A stretch of 46,567 nt of DNA from Choanephora cucurbitarum (lineage: Eukaryota > Mucoromycota > Mucoromycetes > Mucorales > Choanephoraceae): NCBI GenBank assembly GCA_025331435.1, contig JAIWNI010000154.1, forward strand, positions 1 to 46,567, in the 5' to 3' direction. Shown piece after piece: positions 1-9,801 of this stretch. The first letter of the stretch is position 1; each line of letters opens with the position of its first letter. The notes beneath the pieces are model-generated. The model had not been told where the DNA came from and ran no database searches. It saw only the letters and a program-made list of their open reading frames with translations. Both the position numbers and the translations under genes were made by a program.

Positions 1-39
1 CCCTTTTTTTTTTCCCTTTTTTTTTTATCTTGTAAACAA

Positions 40-999
40 ATGGAAGAATTGGCTGACATAAGTATCCTAGACAACGATACCTGTCATGACACCATTCGAA
101 CTTTTCAGGGCCTAGAATACGATATAAATGACCCTAAATTTCAGGGTCTCTCTAAGAGTGCCATAAAGCGTTTAATACGACATGAGCAATGGGCAGAGAC
201 AAAAGAGGCACGTAAATCATACCAAAGAGAAAAGTTTCGTCAAAAGAGAAAGGAGAAGCGACAGTTGGTGAGAGAAGGTGTATTGGAAAAGCCTGTTTCT
301 AAAAAGAAGTTGGCCCATCAGAGTCAACAGTTAAACATGGGCCTCATTCTTGATTGTGGGTTTAGTCACCTCATGACAGAAAAGGTATTGGTTATTTCTT
401 GAATAAAGAGAAGGGATCTTACATGTCAGTTATGTTTAGGAACTTTATTCACTTGTCAGTCAATTGAGTTATACTTATGGGCGAAACAAGACTGCACCTA
501 AAGCCATGAAGATGTGCTTGACTTCATTTGATACACCCCTTGAGCAGATGTTAGATAGCAAATTGCCTGACTGGACACATTGGCAATTGGATAGAAAGCC
601 TGAGTGTTATATGGACCATTATGATCCAAGTACACTTGTCTACCTGACAGCAGACTCAACATGTGTAATTGATCGATTGGAAGAAGGAAAGAATTACATT
701 GTGGGTGGCATTGTGGATAAGAATCGTTACAAGAATCTATGCCTTGATAAAGCTAATCAACAGGCTATTCAGACAGCTCAGTTACCTATCAGTGAATACC
801 TCAGTCTGTCTACACGTAAAGTATTGACAGTGAATCAAGGTAAGCTGATGTTTAGAGGTAAATGCATTTTTTTTGATTACTTTTTTGTATGATAGTGTGT
901 GATATCATGCTGAAATGGAATGAGTTGGGTGATTGGCAAGAAGCATTTCTACAGGTCATTCCAGAGCGAAAACTCAAAGATGCTACTGTGATAACTTAA
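40..999 (+). CDS. TRM10: tRNA (guanine-9-N1)-methyltransferase, TRM10 family
   Basis: Predicted 282-residue SPOUT methyltransferase that methylates N1 of purine 9 in tRNAs using S-adenosylmethionine. Exons 40-384, 440-839 and 896-999; the two GT-AG introns are 55 and 56 nt. The N-terminus carries the GLSKSAIKRL/Lys-rich segment typical of Trm10, followed by the core: LILDCGFSHLM, the SYTYGRN block, and the hallmark YIVGGIVDKNRYK block in exon 2 (roughly residues 190-205). The C-terminus WNELGDWQEAFLQVIPERK is also family-typical. The ATG at 40 follows a T-rich tract, and length and N-terminal content match the family, so the gene looks complete although it lies close to the window edge. Identification is from family motifs; confidence is high. 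Confidence 0.93.
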
Positions 1000-1084
1000 A
1001 GCTCATTAAAATCCAAAAAAAAGGACCCATTCTATTTTAAAGTCAGAAAGCACTTTGTTCTTTTTGCTTTTTTTTTTCTTCCAG

Positions 1085-1088
1085 TTTC

Positions 1089-1128
<40 letters not shown>

Positions 1129-1130
1129 TA
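1085..1130. repeat. (TTTC)n microsatellite in the 5' flank
   Basis: About ten tandem TTTC units end a few bases before the ATG at 1136 of the next gene, so the tract is probably within its 5' UTR or core promoter. Pyrimidine tracts just upstream of start codons recur in this window, but this is the longest perfect one. Confidence 0.9.
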
Positions 1131-1135
1131 TTTTT

Positions 1136-1775
1136 ATGACCAACAAGAAACAAACGTCACTTTTAAGTCAGGGGCTGATTGGTCTATCATGGCTTATTCT
1201 TCTCTTCTTTCTGGCTTCCTATCTAGTGACAGAAAGCTGGACATGGGGATATCGTGGTAAATGGACAAATATCCATACTTATATTCCTGTAAGTATGTCA
1301 TTTGAACCCTTTTTATGTAGAAAGGCTGATGGACTGTCACTGGTTAGAAAAAAGAAAGGATATTTACAGAACAAGAATTGGCACAATACGACGGAACAGA
1401 TCCTACACAACCTATCTATTTAGCTATTGAGTACGTCTAATTCATATCCATATTCACCTAGACTCACTCTTGTATAGTGGAGATGTCTTTGATGTCACTA
1501 AGGGTGGTGGCTGGTATGGTAAAGGTGGCAGTTATCATCATTTTTCAGGCAAAGATGCAGCTAGAGCCTATGTCACTGGTTGCTTTAAAGAGCACTTGAC
1601 ACATGATTTACGTGGATTGACTGAGGATCAACTAAAAGGAGTTGCACATTGGAAAAAGTTCTATCAGCAACATCATACATACCATAAGATTGGACGTGTT
1701 CTACATGATCCTATACCTGAAGACGCACCTTTACCTAAACCATGTGCATCTTCTGTAGGCAAGAAGCCTTCTTGA
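1136..1775 (+). CDS. Membrane-anchored cytochrome b5-like heme-binding protein (neuferricin/CYB5D2 type)
   Basis: Predicted 177-residue protein. Exons 1136-1288, 1348-1430 and 1478-1775. A hydrophobic segment at about residues 12-32 (GLIGLSWLILLFFLASYLV) should act as signal anchor. It is followed by a cytochrome b5-like domain: FTEQELAQYDGTDPTQPIYLAI, then DGDVFDVTKGG, YGKGGSYHHFSGKDAARAYV and DLRGLTEDQL. That arrangement matches neuferricin/CYB5D2 and the wider MAPR group, which bind heme through a domain lacking the classic b5 histidine pair. Splice phases agree at both junctions (phase 0, then a split Asp codon). A candidate AATAAA at 1775-1780 overlaps the TGA stop. The function beyond probable ER/secretory heme binding is not shown by the sequence. 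Confidence 0.85.
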
Positions 1776-2865
1776 ATAAAGTAGATTTGGAGTAAGAAAG
1801 AGTTTGGTGTGGCTTTTTTTACTAATGAACATATGAGGGGGATGATCCCGCTTAAGAGAATGTTGTATTTTCTTACTTGAGATGTTGAGTTAGTATGGTG
1901 CATTGAATTTATAGTCAAGTCACATAGCCAATGATATTTCTTTTACATCATGAGGTCTTCTTTACTTGAGTCTATAGAGAAATATTATTTTGAAAGAACG
2001 CATACTTCTCTCCACTTTTTCCTCCCTCCTTCTTTTTTTTTTGATCATCATACTTTAGATACTGCATATTTGATGACATCAATAAAAAGCACATACCCTT
2101 CTTGATCTTATCTTTTGGCTTATTGAACCCAATAGGATACTACTTTTTAGTTGAAACACACTTAAAAAAACGCGTTCATTCCTAAAGAATCGACATGTGA
2201 AACAAGCTGTGAAAGTTGTGCTCCATAATGACACACCTGACCGATCCGTATCATTTCATTTCCTTCCTGGAAAAAAAATTTGAGGGGCACTTGTGTTACC
2301 TTGATTGTTGCCAAAACATTCAATCAAAAATCCGGAAAAAAAAATAAGAATGAAGCACTCTTCATGACATCAAAATAATGTTGTTGCTATGTAACAATGG
2401 ATCTCAATTGCTTCATTCCGAATAAGATGAAATAGCTCAAACGTAAAGGGTGGATAGTGATGCATAACTAAAGGAGAATAGGGATTAAGGTTTAGAGTGT
2501 TCTTGGTATAGACGATAAAAAGAAAGAGAAAGAAGTAAAGAGATAGGGTCAAGTCTGGCTACATTTCATGAAAAAGCAATAGAGTTTATTCGTAAATTAA
2601 GGATTTCTACAGCAGAAAAGTGGTTAATATTGTAACTATTGGCTTAGACTTAATCTTTTCAGTGTCTTGTTTGTTTGATAGCTTAATTCTGTAGAAATCG
2701 ATTCCGAAAGGAACTGATTGTCCTACACCGAAAAGAGCTGGTACTCAAATCACTTCTTTTTTTTTTTTTCCTTGTCTGGTATTTAAAAAAAAATGACACC
2801 TTTTTTTCTTTTCTCTCTTTTCCCCCCTTTTTTCTTTCATCACTTATTTTGCACATTTCAAAAGT
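1776..2865. other. Gene-free interval
   Basis: AT-rich intergenic sequence with homopolymer runs and T/C-rich patches. The open frames here are short, lack recognisable motifs and do not join with consistent splice phase. Confidence 0.6.
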
Positions 2866-4140
2866 ATGCCACAACGTCTAGAGAAAAAGATGAAAGATGA
2901 TAAAATGGCACAGCAATTCATACGTAAATTAGACGAGGTGAAGCATTTCATGTCATTTTGTCTTAAATGATGTCACTTTGCCATTATTTATGTCAGTGCT
3001 CCTAACTTCTTCTTTTTTTTTATTTCAACAGGGCACACAGACAATCATGAATTTACGGTCTTTATTGACCTGTAAATCTGCTGAATTAAACGAACTTGTT
3101 CAACAGTTGGAATGGATCGATCAAGTCTTGACTCGCCTTGAAAATGGAACTGAATATATGGAAATGATGTTACAAGAAAGTTGTTCAACTGATAAATTAC
3201 TGAATGCAGAAGCCACTCTTGACTCGGCTATTCAATCAGCATCTCAACTTTACCTGGTAGATCATCAACAGGAATTGGTACTTATTTCTAGAGAGATGGA
3301 TGTGCTTGTTTAACTCATACACTTTTTTTTTGTATTTAGGCACAACGAAACAAATGGACAACAAAAATAGATACACTGTTAAAAGAACTCGGTTTGGATT
3401 GTGAAAGAGATCGATTTGTTCATGGTATGTGTGTGTGTGTGTGTGTCATAATAAGCAGTTTATTGATGCTTGTTGTTTAGGTGATATGGATGTGCTACAG
3501 AAAACCTTTCACAACTTGGAATTAGCAAACACAATTGCCACTTCAATCAAAGCCAACTTGAAACACCGTCAACAGTGGATAAAGAAAAAGAGTCCCTCTC
3601 AAGATCGTATCAAGCAAGTAAGAGAGATTCATGAAATTATCCCGCCAAAATTAGTTTATTTAAATTTGTATAGATTGAGAATGAAATTAGGCGGCAAGTC
3701 GTGTCCTATAAGATGTACACTAGAAATGCACCTCTGTATATACAACAAGATATTCACACAGTATTCGATTTAGAAGACAAAGTAAGTCTCCTTGGTGAAA
3801 CTCAAAGTGTTCTTAGTTATTTAACCTATTTTAGCCTACATTACCCACAAAGAAGAAGATAAAACAACAACAACAACAACAACAACAACAATCAAAACCC
3901 AAAAAATCATCTCAGACAATACAAAGACAACCCTCTCATCTATCATTACATACTTCTATCAGTCGAAAGTCAACTAAGCTTCAATCGATTGCTCGACCTA
4001 CCCTTACCTTTTTGGCTAAGCAAAAGGCAATGATGCCCTCTACTTCAACCACAACAGTGCATGGACCAGGATCAACGCTTCGATTCCGTAGTATGTTGGC
4101 TAGACGGCATGTACCACCACAACCGATAAGCGTCATGTAG
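2866..4140 (+). CDS. Coiled-coil protein of unknown function with basic C-terminal tail
   Basis: I do not recognise the family. A six-exon model gives 317 residues: 2866-2937, 3032-3277, 3340-3424, 3481-3617, 3674-3781 and 3835-4140. All five introns are GT-AG, all phases agree and the total is a multiple of three. Residues about 1-215 are charged and Leu-rich with heptad-like spacing (for example SAELNELVQQLEWIDQVL, RIKQIENEIRRQ), suggesting a long helical or coiled-coil region. The last 102 residues, encoded by the final exon, are low complexity: KKKIK, nine Gln from (CAA)9, then Ser/Thr/Arg-rich sequence. A structural or cytoskeletal/kinetochore adaptor is conceivable but unsupported. The start at 2866 is the first ATG of the open frame after a pyrimidine-rich stretch. 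Confidence 0.7.
3425..3446. repeat. (GT)n microsatellite at a 5' splice site
   Basis: A GT dinucleotide run begins at the donor of the third intron of the coiled-coil gene, so the splice donor sits inside the repeat. Length changes here would not alter the coding frame. Confidence 0.85.
3865..3891 (+). repeat. (CAA)9 coding repeat, polyglutamine
   Basis: Nine perfect CAA codons in the last exon of the coiled-coil gene encode a short polyGln run after a Lys-rich segment. Confidence 0.9.
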
Positions 4141-6931
4141 CATATTCCTTCAATTTTTTTTCCTGCAATATCCGTCATTGCCTATAGTGAGTTAGCTTGA
4201 TCATTCTCCCTTAGTGTGAATGTAAAGCAACTACTTGTATAAATGTATATAGTTTAAGAGAGAAATAAATCATTATCATGTTCATTTCAACACAATAGCA
4301 GAAAGGCTTACAAAGAAGAGGTTGTAAAGCTTTTTTTTTGGAGCTTACGCAAGTATTACTGTACAGTCTTAATCTTATAGATATATACCTTTTTTTTTTT
4401 TAAATAAACAATATCTATTGATTACTGATATCTTTTCTTTCTCAAGAGACTTTGTGGGGATGATAAATAAGCGTAGAGTTCAACAACCCAATACATAAAC
4501 AAGAAATAAAGTGAAAAACAACAACCTATATTTCTTAATTCGTCAGATAGAAACGATACACCAAAAATAAGGCTGTGACAAAAATAAGGCTATGACAATA
4601 ATAAGCTATTCTGTCAGTGATGTGATGATACCGGGAGCTTGAGTACAAGCATTTCATATAACCATAAAACAAATCGGACTGCACACACTGTCTTACTTTT
4701 ATTACAATAACAATCAATTACCCTACACTAATTGTGATTCTCATTTCATTTAGAAACATCCTATTTTCCGCTCATGTGTTGAAAAAGGCATGGATAGACC
4801 TGTTTTCTTATGTTTGAATGTAGTATTACATTAAGACCACCTCTTCACCCTATCATGACACGATGGACGTGTTACTCATTGTCATGCATGTGCGCGCTTT
4901 GATTCGGATGATCTTTAGTTGGCTACAGAAAACATTGCAAGCGCCAAACATCAACAAACAAACGTTTTGTGCTTCCCTATCTTTTATTGTACAAACAAGT
5001 CTTTACTTCTTCAAGCCCATAGAAACTCACTTTATCATTTGCTAAGCTTGTTTCGTTTAAGAAAGAAATCGATTCTGACCACAACATGCATCGGAAATAC
5101 ATGCTGTTTAAGTCTTGATTGATAAAAGCCTTGATTTCCTTAAAAATAATCGAAACAGTCATCATGCCAAATAAAAAAAAAAAAGAGATGTCATTGTGAA
5201 GAAGACAGATGTTTTTGTTTACTACAATCAGGTCTTCTTTGTTGATATGCATGAACAGATTTGAGTCTAAACAAGATCAAAGAAATGTTGTTCAGTGCTA
5301 TAGCTTTCTATATAAAGATTGTTCTTTGTGTTGGTATCAGTCTAAGAAAGGGATTCGTGATCATAGCTATCTTGTGAATAGAAAAAATCAAAAAAGAACC
5401 GCTTCTAGTTTTACACTGATCGAATATAATGAAATTTGAGTTTACGGATATCGGAGCCAAAATAGACATTCATTGTGTCTCATTCTTAAAGAAGTTCTAG
5501 ATATACCTTTGGCTTATAAATCTATTTTCTCTCTCTTTTTTTTTAAGCAGGGAAAAATTTCTTATTTGAAGAAAGAGAAACTAAAGCATGATGCTACCAA
5601 GCAATTGCCTATAAAATGGTTACCAAAATAAACAGAGATAGTCTTGGGTAATAAGTCTTATGATAATCAATGGTTATCTTTGAACATCATACAATAGTAA
5701 ATAGTTACCCTGTTTTTTTTATATGATCAATCGCTGTAAAACCCACTATCCTTATTTTGAACACTTTGTTTGTTTGTTTGAGATTTAGTTTAAAAAGAAA
5801 AAAGATAGACGATTTAAGATAGTTATTACCCATTTCTCTCTCTCTGTATAGCCAATAATGTACAATGACACCGATAACCTAAAAGAAGCTTTGTTTGCCA
5901 ATTCTCTCTGAAAAACAATCCGATCATTGGAAAATATACCGCAAGCTGACACTGACCGTCCCCTTTAATAGCTCAAAGTTCTGCTTCATGCTCTGGAATT
6001 GGCCTGTGCTGTTGTTTTGTATTATTTGTACCATGTATCAACAGCCAGATAAATCAGTACTGATGATTCATGCAAATGACTTTTTTTTTGACTTTTTTTT
6101 TTACTCAGAAAAGATTGCCTTTTAGTAAAGTGCTCTAGATTAAACAGATTGATTGCTGGCTATAGAATCTAAAAAGAGCATTGTGTACATGTATCATAGG
6201 GATAATTGTATTGAGTTTAATTGGCAAAATATCAACAAAGATAAATGAGTTAGACAAGAGTCTGCTTCATAAAGTTGGACTATATTTTCTCTCTCTCCCC
6301 TTATTTGTCTTCTTCCTCCCAGATAATTTTCTATAGCCAAATGTCAGACCAACCTATTCAACTACTTTCTCTCTTGTTCTAGATATATTTGATTTCTCCT
6401 ACTTGGCTGATTTTAGAATGTTACTTTCTTCAAAGCCTCCTTGTCGTTCCTTTGATTTCTCATCCTTCTTCTCCCTTTTGAAACTGAAGTAAACATTTGC
6501 ATATCTTTGATTTTGTTTGGTCAAATTGAATGTGCCAAATGATGTTATTGTTGTTGAAAATAGGAATGCAAGTCTATACTAAGATATGCTAAAAATACCA
6601 CTGTGAATTCAATTTATGCATGATGTCTAATTAAATCAAAGTTGTTCTTCTATTCACTTTCTTGAAGCCAAAACAAAGGTCGATTCTTGAACAATGAATC
6701 TCAGTAATGGCTTTGAAAGAACAAATCCAATCAATTGAGTCCATAACAAAAAGATTATAGAAACTGATGATAGAAACGAATCAGTGATCAATGTGACCTC
6801 TCTTTTTATTGGACCTTCTTTAGTTCTCCTATAGCTCCCTTATGGCTATTTTTTTATTTTACACTGAATTCATTTATCTTTTCATATTTTTCTTTCTTTT
6901 TTTTTTTCCAAACAACATATTCAAGCAAACT
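4141..6931. other. 2.8-kb gene-free interval
   Basis: No convincing gene, RNA or mobile element seen. The sequence is AT-rich with homopolymer tracts. Frames of 60-91 codons exist on both strands but lack family motifs, signal peptides that continue into a domain, or phase-compatible neighbouring exons. It probably contains the 3' end of the coiled-coil gene (AATAAA-like motif near 4264) and the upstream region of the kinase gene. Confidence 0.55.
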
Positions 6932-8577
6932 ATGTCAGTAAATACCAATAAAGTCTTAATAAAAAAATCTTGTTCAGAACAAGAAAATAAACAACCAAAG
7001 TCACCTATGACAAAAAGAAGATCATTAGGCAGTAATCATCATAATCATCATCAGGTTTTTTTAATTTTATTTTGAGAAACCAATGCAAGCCATATTAAGC
7101 CTATGTATTGATTAGCATACAACTAAAGCACCTATCTGGCGTAGTCCTGGTTATTGCGAAATACCAGATATTTTGGGAAGTACCTATCTAGTGCCTTTTA
7201 CAATCACATCTTCATGTACAACAAAGCGTAAAACAACAGAACCTAAACGAGTAAATCATCATGATACTTTTCATCCTAAGAAAGTTCAATTAACAATCAA
7301 AATTAAGCCCCCTTGGATATCAGTAGGATCCAATTGGACACCATTACCACCCCCACCCATCATTCGAAATGATGCAAATGGATTTGAAAAGAGACTTCGA
7401 CAATCAATACCTAAACTTCAAGTGGTCTCTATGCCTCATTTACGTTATGTGGGATCTAAAAAGATAGGAACAGGGTAATTACAGATAACTCTAGAGCATA
7501 AGAAACTGGTTTAAATCCAAATCGTTTTTCTATAGGGTAAATGGTGCTGTCCTTCAGGTTCAATTGGAACACAATAGTAATATTAAACTAGCTTTAAAAC
7601 GATGTGTACTAAGTTATGACCGAGACTATCGGACGGCCATTGTTCGAGAACTACGTATCATGTCTACAGCTCATCCTAATCTAATTAAAGCAAGAGAAGT
7701 TGCTGTCTATCAGAATGAGGTATGGATCGCCATGGATCTCATGAAATGCAGTGTGTTTAGTGTCTTATGTGAACGAGGATTACCAGAGACCTATGCTGTC
7801 TATATTGCTAGACAGGTAATGATGCGCATAACTTAATAAGCAACACAGAGACTGATCATAAGGAAGGTGTACATAGACTTTAAATGCACTTTCTTTTCTG
7901 CACTCAAAAGGATTCATACATCGTGATATAAAATGTGAAAATCTCTTAATAGGATATCATGGTGAGGTGAAATTAGGTAAAATTGAAAGAAGGAGTTCAT
8001 TTTAAAAGAAAGTGATTAAATGTTTCCCTTCAACAGCTGATTTTGGTTTGACAACAAGCACGCGGTACTTAAATTATGAAAGATTGGGAACACCTAAAGT
8101 AAGTTTCAACATAGCTCCATTTACACGCTTAAGAAACCTTAACTCGTTTGGTTCAGTGGATGGCTCCGGAAGTTATTAAAGGAAAGAACTATACTGAAAA
8201 AGTAGATTTGTGGTCACTCGGTATCACTCTGATCGAAATGATGGATCGTGTACCACCCCACTATACCATCCAGAATGATGAGAAGTTGTTTACCAAGATC
8301 TTAAATAGCCCTAGCCCAACTTTTAGTTATGCATGTCCTACTGTCTATTATACAGGCTTAGTTGCTTGGCTATTGGAAGAACATCCTGACAATCGTCCTT
8401 CGGCTAAAGATGCGATTGAGGTAACTTCAATTATTGATATAATAAGACCCGGTTCAATTAACAACTTTAACGGCTGTCAATTAGGAATTAGATTTGCATG
8501 TCCAACAAGGTTTATTAAAAGCATCGAGTCCACAAGCACTTTCCGAGCTTGTAAGAAATCACTTGAACCAGACATAA
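6932..8577 (+). CDS. STE20/PAK-like serine/threonine protein kinase
   Basis: Predicted 426 residues. Exons 6932-7054, 7116-7474, 7536-7815, 7877-7976, 8037-8098, 8157-8420 and 8485-8577, with every junction phase-consistent. The kinase domain starts at about residue 155: glycine loop GTGVNGAV, VAIK-type lysine in LALKRC (about 180), alpha-C glutamate in IVRELRIM, catalytic loop HRDIKCEN (about 268), ADFGLTT (about 288), GTPKWMAPE (about 310), and [13 protein letters not shown]. All catalytic residues are present. GTPxWMAPEV and DxWSLGITxIEM point to the STE20 group, closest in feel to PAK. The 155-residue N-terminus has a basic region, a His/Asn patch and a PPPP run, but I see no CRIB motif. 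The first intron has a weak donor (GTTTTT). The C-terminus ends shortly after the kinase fold. Its stop lies 22 bp from the UBE2S stop on the other strand. Confidence 0.87.
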
Positions 8578-8599
8578 ACAAAGTAAAAGAGAAGCGTAA

Positions 8600-9424
8600 C
8601 TATAGTCGTCTCAACGTCTTTTTCTTATCATTCTTTTTGACCTTCTTCACCGGGTCAGAGTTTGTTTGAGCCGATCTTTTCTTTTGACTGAGTCTGTTTT
8701 CTTCATTTTCTATTGAGCCAAGTCTGTTGTCCTCATCTTCTGTTGATTTCACTCTCTCTGCTGTCAGTTTCATGTATTCTGATTTGCCTGCTTTTGCTTG
8801 AATGGAGGTATAGAGTCGTGCTCGTTTGGCATAATCGTCATAGTGCTCTAAAAGCAATTTGCCTGCCTCTTCATTTAGAGCAGATTCAGGATTAGGAACA
8901 ATCAATAAACATTTGATTGTCTATCAATCCATGTTAGATTGCTTTTAAAAAAATAGATTGTTTGTTTCTTAGTTACCAACAAAACATGTTCAATTCCCAA
9001 TTCTGCCTTCCAGTCTTTCTTTAACGTGTTGACACAGATCTCGCCTGTCTCAGATACATTAGGGTGAAAGATTTTAGTCAAGAAAAACCCTTTGGGTGGT
9101 TTCTGAGGGAAGTGTTGATCCATCACCAACTTGACTTTAAAAAAGCCTTCTTCATAAGGTGTTCCGTCTATCGTTTAACGCAAAGCCAGAGAGAGAGAAA
9201 AGTGAGTTTTGTTCTCATCCTTTTTTTTTTTTACAAGGACAAAGTAAGAGATTGTAATGCAAATAAGATATTTTCTTAAGAACCGTACCTGGTCCACGTA
9301 TCCAAGCTTGAACATGAGTCAAGTCATCTTCATTTAAAATAACTTGAATGTCTTCAGGAGGTGATTGTTCAAGTTTCTGTAACTCTTTTGCAATTTGTTT
9401 AATAGCGATTGTTGTTAAAGACAT
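8600..9424 (-). CDS. UBE2S: Ubiquitin-conjugating enzyme E2 S (APC/C Lys11-chain-elongating type)
   Basis: Predicted 215 residues. Exons in order 9424-9289, 9167-8977 and 8920-8600; phases agree. The UBC fold is intact: [35 protein letters not shown], catalytic cysteine C90 in GEICVN, and [20 protein letters not shown]. The sequence [25 protein letters not shown] and [16 protein letters not shown] are specific to UBE2S. The basic C-terminal tail ends in KKKTLRRL; the terminal LRRL is the peptide that docks human UBE2S onto the APC/C. The first intron is 121 nt, longer than most here, and contains a T-rich run. Expected role: elongating Lys11-linked ubiquitin chains on APC/C substrates at mitotic exit. 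Human UBE2S is 222 residues, so length agrees. Confidence 0.94.
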
Positions 9425-9801
9425 ATAAACAAAAAAAAACTTAAAAGAAAAAATAGAGTCACGACAACGCAAAGGTGGTGAAAAATAAGGGGGAGAATTG
9501 GAAGCTTATTTTGTTGTTGTTGCTTATTCCATCAAAATCGGGAAAAAAAATATGAGTCTCCGGTATGCGTGAAAATACCAAGTTTAACCTTTTTTTTTTA
9601 CAAGAAAAGAAAATGTTTATTGATTTAACATCATTATTTGAAAGAAAAATAGAAACCGTAAAAACCAAACATGATTATTTCCGAATAAGGTCTGATTGAC
9701 AATGTCAGATATGGAAAAAAAAACGACATCTATAAAGAATCTTGTTGGATCCTTCTTTTCTCTCGCTCTTCTTTCTTGACACTTCAAATATAGTTTCTCT
9801 T
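9425..9801. promoter_or_regulatory. Shared divergent upstream region of UBE2S and the secreted Cys-rich gene
   Basis: A 377-bp gap between head-to-head genes. A TATA-like TATAAAGAAT at 9731-9740 lies about 70 bp upstream of the ATG at 9802 and likely serves the + gene. No equally clear TATA faces UBE2S. The assignment rests on position and sequence only. Confidence 0.5.

Noticed and set aside
2690..2760. An additional upstream exon for the coiled-coil gene
   Set aside because: A short open patch exists but has no supported join to the ATG exon at 2866, which already gives a complete, phase-consistent model.
4535..6125. Several 60-91-codon frames on both strands
   Set aside because: No motifs, no consistent splice partners, and AT-rich composition. 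They look like chance frames in intergenic DNA.
6932..7475. CRIB domain in the kinase N-terminus
   Set aside because: The ISxPxxFxHxxHVG pattern of CRIB domains is absent, so it is called STE20/PAK-like only by its kinase domain.
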